Part shown: piece after piece, positions 15,130 to 24,872 of the stretch
Layout: each line of letters starts with the position of its first letter
How positions within the stretch are numbered: the stretch's first letter is position 1
IMG/VR virus record: IMGVR_UViG_3300044957_000447
Coordinates: 1 to 37,444 of that record
Length of the DNA stretch: 37,444 bases
Source: a virus
Reading direction: 5' to 3' (one strand)
Position numbers and translations under genes: made by a program
Notes under the pieces: generated by a model
Seen by the model: the letters and a program-made list of their open reading frames with translations, nothing else
Database searches by the model: none
Told to the model about the DNA's origin: nothing

Positions 15130-17165
15130 TTTTTGAACCTTATATATCCATTAATACCTATTTCTTCTAAAGTTTTAAATGTTTTTATATACGATCTAAG
15201 TATTTTATTTGTTTCATCCAAAATTATATTTTCAACTTCATATTCATTTTCATTCTCAAATTTATATGGTAAATAAAACCCTTCTTTAGATTTTACTTTA
15301 AACGTAAAGGTTTCCACAACCGTGCCATTCTTTTTAATAATCATTTTATTAAATCGATCATCTAATTTATTATTAAATGTACTAAATACAACGAATTTTT
15401 TTTCATTTTCAACTGGCAACACAGTCAGATATTCGACCATCGAAAATATATTTGTTTTGCTGTTTGAAAAATAAGTTTCTTCATTATTGGAATAATCGAC
15501 ATATATAGAGTTCAAATTATTTTTCAACCTTTGATAATAAAATTGTTCCAATCCATTACTGGTTTGATTTAAATTTACTAAATTAGTATACTCTTCTGTA
15601 GTATAATATTTGAATGTATCCAAATAAAAATCAATGTTTATACCGTGAAATACTGTTTTTAAAGTTTCTCCCTCAAGAGCCTTATCAAAAAAGAAAAAAC
15701 CTTTTTTTAATTTTAAAATATCAAACACTTCGTCTAACTTTTCAAAATCTTTATCACCGATTATTAAATCGTAATTATAACAAACTGCTTCATCAAATCC
15801 CAAAGACTTAGCAAAATGAAGTCCATTATAATAATTTGTCAATACAGCCAATCCATGATAGTCATCTGACTCACACGACTTAAAATTTAACTTAGCTTGA
15901 AAATTTTCATCATCATGGTTCCATGTGCTATAAAAATTATGCTTCAGCATAGGATTATTTTTATCATAAATATAATAATCTACGATATTTTGAATATCTT
16001 CATTCACAGGAAAATGTGAAGATAATATTACTTTATATCCAGATTTTTTTGCTTGTATAACTGATAATTTTGTGGTATCTGATATCGATTTACGATATGG
16101 ATGTGTTGATATAACAATCACTGATTTATTTTTGTCCACTTTTTTATCAACATTAACATCGACTACTTCAACATCAATAAAGTTATTATTGATGGTTTTT
16201 TTCTCCGAAATGTTTAGCTTTTCCCTTATTAATTCTACATTGTGATAAAAATCTGATTCATCAAGATAGTCTATAGTAGAATATTCCGAGTATCTATTTA
16301 AATAGACGGAAAGATTATATAGTAAAGATGGCACATTATAAGATATAGCCTCTTTTATGACGATTGGAGCAGTTTCTTTATCATTTGCGTGGCCTCTGCT
16401 TGTGAATAAAAAAAGATCCATACAACTGTAAAAATTGTCCACATCTTTTCTCTCACCCCACAACTTTACATTTGATGGCAAATTATTAATTAATGGTTCC
16501 CAATAAAATTTAAAATTATCTGCCATATTTCCAATACAATGAAACTGAACATTTTCGTCCTCCATCATTCTGGCATATTCGATAAATTCTTGTTGATTTT
16601 TTCTAGGTGTAAATAAACCAACATGAAATACGTGTTTTTTATTTACATCCAAACCTAGAAAATTTAGTCCTTCATCTCTACTTTTTCTTAGTTTAACACC
16701 AACCGGATATTCTATAACTTCCGAATCGATCTTTAAAGATTCAACATTTTGTTTTTGATATCTACTTACAAAAATAAATTTGTCTGGAAAAACTCTCTTT
16801 CGTCTGCTATCAAAACTACTATCGTGTGAAGTTTCTATGATAGTATAAGTTCTATTTCTAGCATAGATTTTTTTAGCCAGAGATAAATCCATAAAATATT
16901 CAGGCATTTCTTCAAAATGAATGAAATCCGGATTAATTTTTTTTATTAAATTTAATATTTCACCTTTGTCATCGCCTAAACTAAAAAATCTATCTCCGCA
17001 AATTTGTCGAACTTGATCTCTCTGAACAATAAAAATACCACTGTGATTACTATATTCTATACAATATATTTCATACTCATCTTTTAATGATTTTATTTTC
17101 TTCAAAAGAAATTGAGGCAATCCTCCAGTAGATAAGTGGGGCGACACACACAACAGTTTTTTCAT
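15126..17165 (-). CDS. Two-domain glycosyltransferase (GT4-like N-terminal half)
   Basis: 679 residues. The N-terminal half (1-330) looks like a GT-B enzyme: VSPHLSTGGLPQFLLKKI near the start, HVFHVGLFTPRKNQQEFIEYA (179-199) at the start of the second Rossmann domain, and an E-x7-E pair Glu264/Glu272 in ETAPIVIKEAISYNVPSLL. A charged linker (about 325-345) leads to a second module (about 347-545: SVIVISTHPYRK, KSLGFDEAVCYNYDLIIGD) that looks like a GT-A/sugar-nucleotide type domain, less certain. The last 80 residues seem beta-rich. It overlaps the BAHT-like gene by four bases (ATGA), so the two enzymes are probably made and act together, perhaps building one glycan in two steps. Acceptor and sugar are unknown. 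A TATAAATA five bases before the start is too close to be a normal late promoter. Confidence 0.75.
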   Translation of the reverse strand: MKKLLCVSPHLSTGGLPQFLLKKIKSLKDEYEIYCIEYSNHSGIFIVQRDQVRQICGDRFFSLGDDKGEILNLIKKINPDFIHFEEMPEYFMDLSLAKKIYARNRTYTIIETSHDSSFDSRRKRVFPDKFIFVSRYQKQNVESLKIDSEVIEYPVGVKLRKSRDEGLNFLGLDVNKKHVFHVGLFTPRKNQQEFIEYARMMEDENVQFHCIGNMADNFKFYWEPLINNLPSNVKLWGERKDVDNFYSCMDLFLFTSRGHANDKETAPIVIKEAISYNVPSLLYNLSVYLNRYSEYSTIDYLDESDFYHNVELIREKLNISEKKTINNNFIDVEVVDVNVDKKVDKNKSVIVISTHPYRKSISDTTKLSVIQAKKSGYKVILSSHFPVNEDIQNIVDYYIYDKNNPMLKHNFYSTWNHDDENFQAKLNFKSCESDDYHGLAVLTNYYNGLHFAKSLGFDEAVCYNYDLIIGDKDFEKLDEVFDILKLKKGFFFFDKALEGETLKTVFHGINIDFYLDTFKYYTTEEYTNLVNLNQTSNGLEQFYYQRLKNNLNSIYVDYSNNEETYFSNSKTNIFSMVEYLTVLPVENEKKFVVFSTFNNKLDDRFNKMIIKKNGTVVETFTFKVKSKEGFYLPYKFENENEYEVENIILDETNKILRSYIKTFKTLEEIGINGYIRFKK

Positions 17166-17168
17166 ATA

Positions 17169-20100
17169 CTATTTATATAGTACTTTGCTAAATCCGTTTT
17201 CTTTTTTTATTTCAATCTGACGGTCTACCATGTCTCTCATTTGATCCAAATGACTAATCACCCAGATAAAATCAAATTGATTCTTCAAATAACTAAATAA
17301 AGCGCCCATTTGACCTAAATGATCACTATCTGCACATCCAAATCCTTCATCAATGCAGATAATATTTGGTCTTGGTAAGTTACTTATATTAATAAGTGCA
17401 ACTCTAATGGCTAATCCACTGACAAACTTTTCCATTCCACTTGCCATTTCAAGTGGCCACTTTTTATCATCATAAACGATGTTCGTCATGATATTCTTAC
17501 CATCGGTTTGAAGAGTAACACTGAACTCCACAACTTGATGTAGAATGTTATTTACTTCTTTCTCAATCTCGGGAAGAGTCTTTGTAATAATCTCGTAAGG
17601 TATGCCATCCCGGCTAATTATATTTGTATATAACTTATAAGACTCATATTGAGTTTCAAGTTCCTTAACTTTATTAAGTTTCTCTAATAAATCATTGTAT
17701 TGAAAATCAAAAGTTCCCTTTTGGGTAGACGCACTAAACAAGCTGTTATTAATAGATTTAATTTGTCCATCAATTGTTTTAATGACCGACTTTATTTCTT
17801 CAATCTCAACAAGCAACTTTGAATTATTTTCAATAATATCTTTATTTTTATAAAATGTATCAATACTTTCTTCAACATTCTTCAATTTATTCTGAATGGT
17901 GATTAGATTGTTCTCATTTTGTAACATAGAACCATTAATTGTACTTTTATTCTTTTCAAGAGTCAACTTTTCATTATTTAGTTGATTGCATTTTGAATAT
18001 AGTGATTCAACATCGCCATACGATTCTAATTTTTCTTTAATTGCATTAAACTCTCCAACAATTACACTTGCTCTTTCTTTGTCTTGGTTAAGTTCTTCTT
18101 TCGTCTTGATTGCATCTTTTACGAATACATTGTTTACACAATACGAACAATTTGGGTCATATTTGTGTCCCTCAAGTTTCTTCAACTTGTCAACTTTATT
18201 TTTGATAACAAGTTTTAACGTGTCAATTTCCTTTTCTTTATCGTTAAATTTCTTTTTCCAATCTTTAAATTCAACATAACGATTTTCAATATTTTCACAC
18301 TCTTCAAGTGAAGAACTTAACTTGGTTAACTTGTCTTCTACAGACTGTAATTTAGCCTTTTGATCAACAAATTCACAATTGACTTTAGTTATCTTACTAC
18401 ATAAATCTGTCTTTTCTTTCTCCAACTTTACTATATCAAAGTTGAAGTTGTCTGCTTTTATTATATTATTTGATAATTCAAGCAATTTATTGCCCCACGA
18501 TTCTTTTTCAGTTTCTTTTTCTTTAATCTGTGTAGTATAAGATACAATATTATTGTTATTAGTTGTTATACTACCGGTGACAAATGTTAATTGATTCTCC
18601 AATTCATCCTTGCTTGAATTCTTAAGCAAAGTATTGATTTCTTTGTACTTATCATTTGCGATAGTATAAAGTTGATCAAACAGATTCAAACCCATGAACT
18701 GACACAATAAATCCTTTCGTTCAGTCTGACCTAAATCAATAAACGATCCAGCCTTGCTGTTTTGAATACTAAGTACGGTCAAAATGAAATCTTCGTATGT
18801 GCCAACATAATCTCTAATAATATCGTTGGTACTTCTACGTGCCTCACCATTGAGTGGCACTTCGTTACCATCCTTATCAGTCTTGTAGAACTTGACTTCA
18901 ACCTTGACATTACCCTTTTTATCAGATTTACCTTCTCGTTCAATAAAATAGTCTACTCCACTTACCTCAAAATTAAATTTACATTTGAAACCCATCTTTT
19001 GGGTGTTCATTACGTGGCTAGCCTTAAATCCTTTGCTGAATTTATCAAATACACAAAATGCAAGGGCATCCATAATACTAGATTTACCGCTAGCATTTGG
19101 TGCAAATAGGCCGATAGTACCTTTTAGCTTGGTAAAATCAATATAATTACCTTCACCATAACTAAACATATTATCAAATTCAAAAGTCTTAGGCTTCCAA
19201 CGAATGTTTTTCGGTGCCTTATCCTTGGCTATTTCCTTATTAATAGTCTTGTTAAGTTCCTTTACCGTTTCAATTAGAACCTTATCTGTGTTCTTGGCTA
19301 CTAGATTATCTTCAATAAGTTTGTTTTGATAATCTACATCTAATATGTTGTGAATATCAAACACTTGTCCGTTTTTGAGCGTCAAATCAACTTCAGCTTC
19401 ATCTACTCTGATAAATGTTGACTCAAGAATTTCACATCTATCCTTGATATTATTCATTATCTCTTTTACCTGTGACGGTATAGACTCAAAACACTTGGTT
19501 CGTATACGAGCCTTCTTTGGCATATTGGTAATATCAGTTACCAACTTACCTTTATTGATTTCTACAGTAAAGTAACCATATTCATTGGGCAGTTCATAAT
19601 GTTTGAATGATTTACTTTTTAAGTCCCACATTACAAATCCATGTCCCCTAATATCTTCACCGTGATTTTGTTGAATCATACTCGATGCATAAACCATAAC
19701 TGGTTTATTGTCAACTTCATCGTATTCTTGTAGTATCTGATGTTTGTGAATATCACCTAACATTGCGATATGATGACCATTAAATAGTTCATTTGTTATA
19801 GAACGATTGCTTACGGTATAACCAATATCAGTAACCGCATTATGTACTGGTCCGTGGAATAATGCTATATGATAATCGGTTTCTATCTTATATTTGGATG
19901 GAATATCATCGTACTTAATGTATTTATCGAGGTCATCAAATACACTAAAGTTATTGAATAGTATATTTTCATAACGATATACATCTGTATCCTTAAGATA
20001 ATACAAATTGTTGTGTTGAAGTGCTTCAACAATAGGAGTCAAACAATCTAGACGAGACTTATTAGCAAGTGTAGCGTCGTGATTTCCTGCGGTCAATATA

Positions 20101-20357
20101 GTAGGTACTCTGTCTGCACAATTTTTAAGAAAATCGCTACCAATCTTTACACATTCGGGACTTAAATCACTCTTATTATGAAATACATCACCTGCAATAA
20201 CCAATACAGAACTCATCTTCTTCACTTTATCAAGAGCTTGATAGAATTTGTTGAATATAGCAGTGTATTCATCGTGCCTCTTGGTGAGACGAATGTGAAT
20301 ATCGGCAATATGCACTACTACATTGATTTTAGTATCTGTATTTTTAAGTAATTTCAT
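17169..20357 (-). CDS. gp47-gp46: Fused Mre11-Rad50 recombination nuclease (gp47-gp46 / SbcD-SbcC in one chain)
   Basis: Processes DNA ends for recombination-dependent replication and host DNA breakdown, normally as a two-protein complex. Here one 1062-residue chain carries both. Residues 1-345 are the Mre11/gp47 phosphoesterase: ADIHIR (Asp19, His21), AGDVFHNKSD (Asp57), AGNHD (His93), FHGPVH (His168) and MLGDIHKHQ (His204, His206). After a linker (about 346-385), residues 386-1062 are Rad50/gp46. These include Walker A GLFAPNASGKSS (416-427), a long coiled coil with zinc hook CSYC (737-740), the signature region MASGMEKFVSGLAIRVAL (971-988), Walker B NIICIDEGFG (998-1007) and the His switch VISH (1033-1036). 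All key motifs are present. T4 uses two genes of 339 and 560 residues. The start overlaps the primase stop by ATGA. Confidence 0.95.
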   Translation of the reverse strand: MKLLKNTDTKINVVVHIADIHIRLTKRHDEYTAIFNKFYQALDKVKKMSSVLVIAGDVFHNKSDLSPECVKIGSDFLKNCADRVPTILTAGNHDATLANKSRLDCLTPIVEALQHNNLYYLKDTDVYRYENILFNNFSVFDDLDKYIKYDDIPSKYKIETDYHIALFHGPVHNAVTDIGYTVSNRSITNELFNGHHIAMLGDIHKHQILQEYDEVDNKPVMVYASSMIQQNHGEDIRGHGFVMWDLKSKSFKHYELPNEYGYFTVEINKGKLVTDITNMPKKARIRTKCFESIPSQVKEIMNNIKDRCEILESTFIRVDEAEVDLTLKNGQVFDIHNILDVDYQNKLIEDNLVAKNTDKVLIETVKELNKTINKEIAKDKAPKNIRWKPKTFEFDNMFSYGEGNYIDFTKLKGTIGLFAPNASGKSSIMDALAFCVFDKFSKGFKASHVMNTQKMGFKCKFNFEVSGVDYFIEREGKSDKKGNVKVEVKFYKTDKDGNEVPLNGEARRSTNDIIRDYVGTYEDFILTVLSIQNSKAGSFIDLGQTERKDLLCQFMGLNLFDQLYTIANDKYKEINTLLKNSSKDELENQLTFVTGSITTNNNNIVSYTTQIKEKETEKESWGNKLLELSNNIIKADNFNFDIVKLEKEKTDLCSKITKVNCEFVDQKAKLQSVEDKLTKLSSSLEECENIENRYVEFKDWKKKFNDKEKEIDTLKLVIKNKVDKLKKLEGHKYDPNCSYCVNNVFVKDAIKTKEELNQDKERASVIVGEFNAIKEKLESYGDVESLYSKCNQLNNEKLTLEKNKSTINGSMLQNENNLITIQNKLKNVEESIDTFYKNKDIIENNSKLLVEIEEIKSVIKTIDGQIKSINNSLFSASTQKGTFDFQYNDLLEKLNKVKELETQYESYKLYTNIISRDGIPYEIITKTLPEIEKEVNNILHQVVEFSVTLQTDGKNIMTNIVYDDKKWPLEMASGMEKFVSGLAIRVALINISNLPRPNIICIDEGFGCADSDHLGQMGALFSYLKNQFDFIWVISHLDQMRDMVDRQIEIKKENGFSKVLYK

Positions 20358-21271
20358 AATTTATTCGTCAATTTGTAACGATACAAGATGCTTTCACTCA
20401 TTTTAACACCGCCGTGAATGGTTTGCCAAGTTTTTTCATGGCCAACTTCATTTGGATCTTTGCCATCTAATAATATTAGATATGTGTTTATTCCGTTCTG
20501 TATTAAGAAATCGCAAATCTTAAGACTCGATGATAATGCGTCGTTGTCTAGCAGTACATTTACTCTGGGTGGTCTAGTCTCTACCAACTTCATCTTTAAT
20601 TTTTTAGAAAGAGTCTTTCCAAACAACGGAATGGCATTGTATTTTACACTCATCGCATCAAATACTCCTTCAACTAAAGTTAGTTCGTGATTGAAATCTG
20701 TAAAAAGTTCAAATCCAATCATGTCTTTACTGCCGTCACACAGTCTATATTTCAGATATCCGTCACAAAAATCTCTGCCACAATAAAAATTCAATTGCGT
20801 ATTTGCATCATATGATGGAACAATAATTCTGTTAGCAAAATTTCCTGATGCGCAATATCCGATGTTATATCTTACGATGTCATGTATACTAATATTTCGA
20901 TTTAACAAATATGACAAGGCGTTTTTATATGCTGGATCCGAAGATTTCTTGTAGAGTGGGTGAAATTCTTGCGGCAGTTCAAGCCTCGTTTTATCTTCTT
21001 TGGCTAGATTAACAATTCTAGGCTTATTTTTGCACAGAATTTCATAAAACTCTTTGGGAGCCTTGATTTTTCTAAGAAGACTATGAAAACTTTTACCACT
21101 AAAACCACAGACCCAACACTGATAGTATCCTGTGCGAGTATTAATATTTAGTTTTCTTTTATGATGACTACACAGTGGACAAAATACCAATATCTCTTTC
21201 CCGCCCTTTTGGATGGCAGGCTTTTGTTTGAAAAGCTTAGATAATGTGTCTACTACAAGATAACCAGTCAT
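20354..21271 (-). CDS. gp61: DNA primase (gp61-like, zinc finger plus Toprim)
   Basis: Makes RNA primers for lagging-strand synthesis. From ATG 21271 it is 305 residues; an in-frame TTG at 21280 would add three. The N-terminal zinc finger is FCPLCSHH...YYQCWVCGFSGKSF (Cys31, Cys34, Cys52, Cys55), as in CHC2-type primases. The Toprim core is LVEGVFDAMSV (Glu201) and VNVLLDNDALSS (Asp242, Asp244), followed by LLDGKDPNEV. The central part (ALSYLLNRNISIHDIVRYNIGY, FANRIIVPSYD) fits DnaG/gp61-type primase linkers. Length is close to T4 gp61 (about 340). It sits between a RuvC-like resolvase and the fused gp47-gp46 gene, forming a small replication-recombination block. No helicase lies nearby, so it must work with one encoded elsewhere. 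Strong call. Confidence 0.88.
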   Translation of the reverse strand: MTGYLVVDTLSKLFKQKPAIQKGGKEILVFCPLCSHHKRKLNINTRTGYYQCWVCGFSGKSFHSLLRKIKAPKEFYEILCKNKPRIVNLAKEDKTRLELPQEFHPLYKKSSDPAYKNALSYLLNRNISIHDIVRYNIGYCASGNFANRIIVPSYDANTQLNFYCGRDFCDGYLKYRLCDGSKDMIGFELFTDFNHELTLVEGVFDAMSVKYNAIPLFGKTLSKKLKMKLVETRPPRVNVLLDNDALSSSLKICDFLIQNGINTYLILLDGKDPNEVGHEKTWQTIHGGVKMSESILYRYKLTNKL

Positions 21272-21301
21272 TTGGAACAATATAACACGTACACATCATC
21301 A

Positions 21302-21814
21302 TCACAAGTTTTTATATAGAGATGCAACGATTCCATCATACATGTCACCATTTCGTTCGTCCCAATTACCTTTTTTATTTGCCACAGTGAATTTTTTTAC
21401 TTCCGGTAATAATAATTCTAAATGGTGTTTTACAAAGTCTTTGGATTTCATACCCTTGATTCTACACTTTCCAAATATTTGTTTGCGCATTGTATTTACG
21501 CTTAGAAGATTCACCTTCTTTTTAAAGTGTTCTTCTATGATATATGCAAAAACTGCGTTGTGTCTGGCAAGCGTGATGATAGTTTGTTGACTTGTAAAAC
21601 CGCCGGCGAATCCACTTAGAGCGGCTTCCAAGTTAATTTGTTCAAACAATTTACAATATTTGTTTGATTCCAACTCAGAAATCACATGAGATGTTTTTTC
21701 TTTAGTTGTATAAAATTTTTTTGTGTCAATAAAGCCAGCATCCAGTATCTTTCCGTTTTCACTGAAAGACCAACCTGTTACTAATGTAGAAGAATCTAAC
21801 CCTAATATAACCAT
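21302..21814 (-). CDS. RuvC-like Holliday junction resolvase
   Basis: About 170 residues from ATG 21814; a TTG at 21820 would add two. The start VILGLDSSTLVTGWSFSENGKI is the first strand of an RNase H-like RuvC fold, with Asp7. Glu63 in INLEAALSGFAGGFTSQQT fits the second acidic residue, and Asp157/Asp160 in NGDMYDGIVASLY fit the C-terminal pair. The length matches RuvC (about 173 in E. coli). Such enzymes cut four-way DNA junctions; in a phage they clear branched DNA before packaging, the task done in T4 by the unrelated endonuclease VII (gp49). No such T4-type gene is visible here, so this may replace it. It is close to the primase and gp47-gp46 genes. Confidence 0.8.
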   Translation of the reverse strand: MVILGLDSSTLVTGWSFSENGKILDAGFIDTKKFYTTKEKTSHVISELESNKYCKLFEQINLEAALSGFAGGFTSQQTIITLARHNAVFAYIIEEHFKKKVNLLSVNTMRKQIFGKCRIKGMKSKDFVKHHLELLLPEVKKFTVANKKGNWDERNGDMYDGIVASLYKNL

Positions 21815-21826
21815 TAACAATATATA

Positions 21827-22150
21827 TCAACGAGTAAATCCACCGCTTGTATATTTTTGATTATTAAAACCCTTTAGATAAAGAGATTGTTGTAAAGACT
21901 CTTGACCGCTAACGGCATCTTTAAACTCGGTTTGTAAAATGCCTTGTTTAATTTTAAAACCATTGGTTACTGTATAATTTGTTTGAGATGTACTTCCTCC
22001 CACTGAAATTTCATTTGAACCTTGTAATTTAACATTTTTTTGTACAGGACTATAAGCACCGCCTGCAGATTGATTGGATAGATATCTATCTGCCAAACTG
22101 ATTTTGTTAGATTCACGGTCAATTATTTTACTGTCAGATAATGTTGCCAT
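21827..22150 (-). CDS. Small protein of unknown function, possibly a virion component
   Basis: 107 residues, no family recognised. The sequence is polar and rich in Ser, Gly, Gln and Asn (SNQSAGGAYSPVQKNVKLQGSN, then VGGSTSQTNYTV), with no membrane segment or Cys. It ends the run of tail-type genes and has the same AACATATG start context as the sheath and the 371-residue gene. The gap to the propeller gene is 33 bases of AT-rich sequence. A small structural or chaperone role in the tail is possible from position only. Confidence 0.6.
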   Translation of the reverse strand: MATLSDSKIIDRESNKISLADRYLSNQSAGGAYSPVQKNVKLQGSNEISVGGSTSQTNYTVTNGFKIKQGILQTEFKDAVSGQESLQQSLYLKGFNNQKYTSGGFTR

Positions 22151-22183
22151 ATGTTTTTATAGTTTATTATATAATAAATATAA

Positions 22184-24811
22184 TTAAGTATCCCATTTAA
22201 CAACAATATTTATCGGAATTTCTCCTGTATTTTTAATTGGTTGTGCTAATTTTGCAATCGCCACCAAATTAGATTCATTGTATAATCCAACCGTTGTAAT
22301 ATACGGAGCTAAATATGATCCAGTTGGATCAACTGATGAACTATAGTTGTATTGAAAGAATTGTGGTTTGATGTAATTTTTGCTAAACTTTCCTGTTTTT
22401 TCGTTCAAGAAAGAAACCATGTCATTGTAGTTGGTCCGTCTCGATCTTGGATTTATATAATCTTTGTAATTATTTATAGTTAGATCTTGTATAAAATACT
22501 TCCATATAGATGTTCCATCTTGAACGTTTACAACTCCGTCAGCATTCACATCAAAATTTATATAAGAACATTTATTTTTTAATTGTTCTGTCAATCTGTT
22601 ATCTTCATAATTTACAAATGAAGATGTGTAGAAATTAAATATTGATTCTTCAATGTCGCCGTTTACAAAATTGTTCCACCATTTTTCTGAGTTTGTGGTA
22701 GTAATATTGTAATTTATATATCTTAGTATTAAATCCAAATTGTTAAAATCAAATGTAGAGGTATTACTTATTCCGTAATCAAATACAGAAGAAGTTACGG
22801 CGGAAGGGTTTGTAGATATATTAAATTCACCGGGATCAACTGTGCAAATATATTGTTTTTCAAATAAAGATATTTGACTTTGATACTGCATGTATAAATA
22901 AGGTTTTTCTGAATCTCTTGGATCTAATGTTAGATTTTTAAGTATACTGCCTGTATTGTTTATTATAATTTTATTATTGTTGTAAAATATATTTCCAACT
23001 ACATAATCTTTTTCCAAATCCGATATATTATATATAAAAGCTTTTCCAAATATATTTTCGCCAATATTATAATATTCACCTTGCTCGTCAACGAAAACTG
23101 CCAACTCTGTACACGCACCGGATACTGCTCCAGACAAATCGCACGATAAACATTCTTCCATTCTAAAGTAGATTAAAGCAGAAGAAGTTTCACAAGTTTC
23201 ACTTTGATATGATGATGTATGAAGATAACCAGAAAATTTAGAATCAACACTAATGCTGCCTGATTCTGTGATTAATAATCCAGATAAATGAAAGTCGTCA
23301 TTTAACGGAATTGGTGCGCCAATAGCCAAATTACTATCAGATACTGACACAGAATAACCAAATGCCGTAAATGGTTTTCCAAACTCTTTTCGTTTAGCAA
23401 TTGGTTGCGAAGTCAATTGCTTTACACTAGATCCAGTTATATAATAGAGTAAACTTTGACCACAGTATGTGGATTCTCCAAAATCATTTTGATTAAAAGT
23501 GACATCGTAGTAATCTATCGAACTGGATATAAACAAAGAACTAAAAGGAAAATATGGTTTAGGAGATCCAACCAACAATTTTTTATTATAAACTGATACA
23601 GAATAACCAAATAAATTGTCTTTAAATGTATTGTTATCTCCATATAATTTGGCTATTAATTTAAAATCGCTGTTAACATCAGTTGAACATTGTTGATTAT
23701 CGTAAACATACACACTACCTCTTTGTCGTAATGTATTTGAACCAGAATATTCCCAATAAACCAAATCGTTAGGTGCTCCGATTGCCAATACCGTATTGTA
23801 CAATGAGACCGAATATCCAAATCTAGAATTTATCTGACTTCCGCTTGGCCAAAGTTCGACGGTAGAATTTTCTATATTATAATAAACCGAACTGGTGTTC
23901 TGATTGAAAGTTTGAGACAACTGCCATCCATTTGAAGAAGATGTGTATAGATATACGTATGATCTTGATAATTGGTTACTTCCAACTATTATTTTATCCT
24001 CTAAATATTTATCTAAACATATTGTGTGTCCAAAACCATATTGTTCTGGGTACGAAGATAAATCACACGTTAACCGCGATTCAAATTTATATATACAATT
24101 TGTATCGGTATATTTGTATATATAAACGGCGCCTCTGCCACCATTGTAATTTGGAGCGCCTACTGCTAAATATTTATTGGTGACACTCACCGAATGTCCA
24201 AACTTTTCTAAAACAGACCCGGATATAGAACACAATGGATAAGAATTTATTTCATAATTGTTGATGTAATTTGAAGAATTAGCTGATACTTCGACCAAAT
24301 ATCCACTTGAATTTAAAAAATAATTCGGATTAACAACATAAATATCGACTGATGCTAGGGATAAGGTTTGTCCAAAATAAAAACTACCGGTTACGCCCGT
24401 ATCACCTATTGCCAAGAAATACTCTGAAATATCTATAGCAGAACCATAATTCGACTGATATATAACACTGTTTCCATCTTCAATTATAAGATAACTACAT
24501 GATGTAGTTGTATCATTCAGATTTCCTGAGTCTTTAACCAAGGACGCTGTATATACAGTGCTACTACTTTGTTCTGTATAGTATGTTGGAAAATAACTGG
24601 AATTTGAATCCAAATGTTTATGTAATATTTTAACGGTTTGGTAATTTGAATTGAATTCGTCTTTTTTAATTACATAAACTTGTCCAACTCTGCTTATGCC
24701 TTCATAAGGATCATACGATTTATACGGAGGATTTCCAACTACAACAAAATTACCGTTGGTAACAACTGAAGTACCATAATTTTGATTAAATATGTTCTCT
24801 AAATTGGCCAT
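22184..24811 (-). CDS. Integrin-like FG-GAP beta-propeller tail protein with dockerin-type calcium loop
   Basis: 875 residues, probably a virion adhesin. Seven FG-GAP-like repeats are visible: YGTSVVTNGNFVVVGNP (12), YGSAIDISEYFLAIGD (122), FGHSVSVTNKYLAVGAP (204), FGHTICLDKYLEDKIIVGS (260), FGYSVSLYNTVLAIGAP (331), FGYSVSVYNKKLLVGSP (401) and FGYSVSVSDSNLAIGAP (484). Seven such blades would close a propeller like that of integrin alpha chains. Residues 754-765 (DVNADGVVNVQD) fit a calcium-binding dockerin or EF-hand loop. The last 65 residues (PYITTVGLYNESNLVAIAKLAQPIK) match the end of the 371-residue protein at 25656-26771, suggesting a common docking module. No signal peptide, as expected for a virion protein. 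A late promoter lies 61 bases upstream. The propeller call is good; the ligand is unknown. Confidence 0.8.
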   Translation of the reverse strand: MANLENIFNQNYGTSVVTNGNFVVVGNPPYKSYDPYEGISRVGQVYVIKKDEFNSNYQTVKILHKHLDSNSSYFPTYYTEQSSSTVYTASLVKDSGNLNDTTTSCSYLIIEDGNSVIYQSNYGSAIDISEYFLAIGDTGVTGSFYFGQTLSLASVDIYVVNPNYFLNSSGYLVEVSANSSNYINNYEINSYPLCSISGSVLEKFGHSVSVTNKYLAVGAPNYNGGRGAVYIYKYTDTNCIYKFESRLTCDLSSYPEQYGFGHTICLDKYLEDKIIVGSNQLSRSYVYLYTSSSNGWQLSQTFNQNTSSVYYNIENSTVELWPSGSQINSRFGYSVSLYNTVLAIGAPNDLVYWEYSGSNTLRQRGSVYVYDNQQCSTDVNSDFKLIAKLYGDNNTFKDNLFGYSVSVYNKKLLVGSPKPYFPFSSLFISSSIDYYDVTFNQNDFGESTYCGQSLLYYITGSSVKQLTSQPIAKRKEFGKPFTAFGYSVSVSDSNLAIGAPIPLNDDFHLSGLLITESGSISVDSKFSGYLHTSSYQSETCETSSALIYFRMEECLSCDLSGAVSGACTELAVFVDEQGEYYNIGENIFGKAFIYNISDLEKDYVVGNIFYNNNKIIINNTGSILKNLTLDPRDSEKPYLYMQYQSQISLFEKQYICTVDPGEFNISTNPSAVTSSVFDYGISNTSTFDFNNLDLILRYINYNITTTNSEKWWNNFVNGDIEESIFNFYTSSFVNYEDNRLTEQLKNKCSYINFDVNADGVVNVQDGTSIWKYFIQDLTINNYKDYINPRSRRTNYNDMVSFLNEKTGKFSKNYIKPQFFQYNYSSSVDPTGSYLAPYITTVGLYNESNLVAIAKLAQPIKNTGEIPINIVVKWDT

Positions 24812-24872
24812 TATGCATATAAATATTTTTTTGAGTCAAATACTGTTATTTTAATATGTATTATCAAACTAG

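Noticed and set aside
17170-17177. TATAAATA on the minus strand before the 679-residue glycosyltransferase
   Set aside because: Only five bases from the start codon, so transcription would begin at or within the gene; it also overlaps a short palindrome. Kept only as a weak possibility.
18762-19109. Plus-strand open frame of 115 codons inside the gp47-gp46 gene
   Set aside because: Lies opposite well-conserved Rad50 sequence; no motifs of its own.
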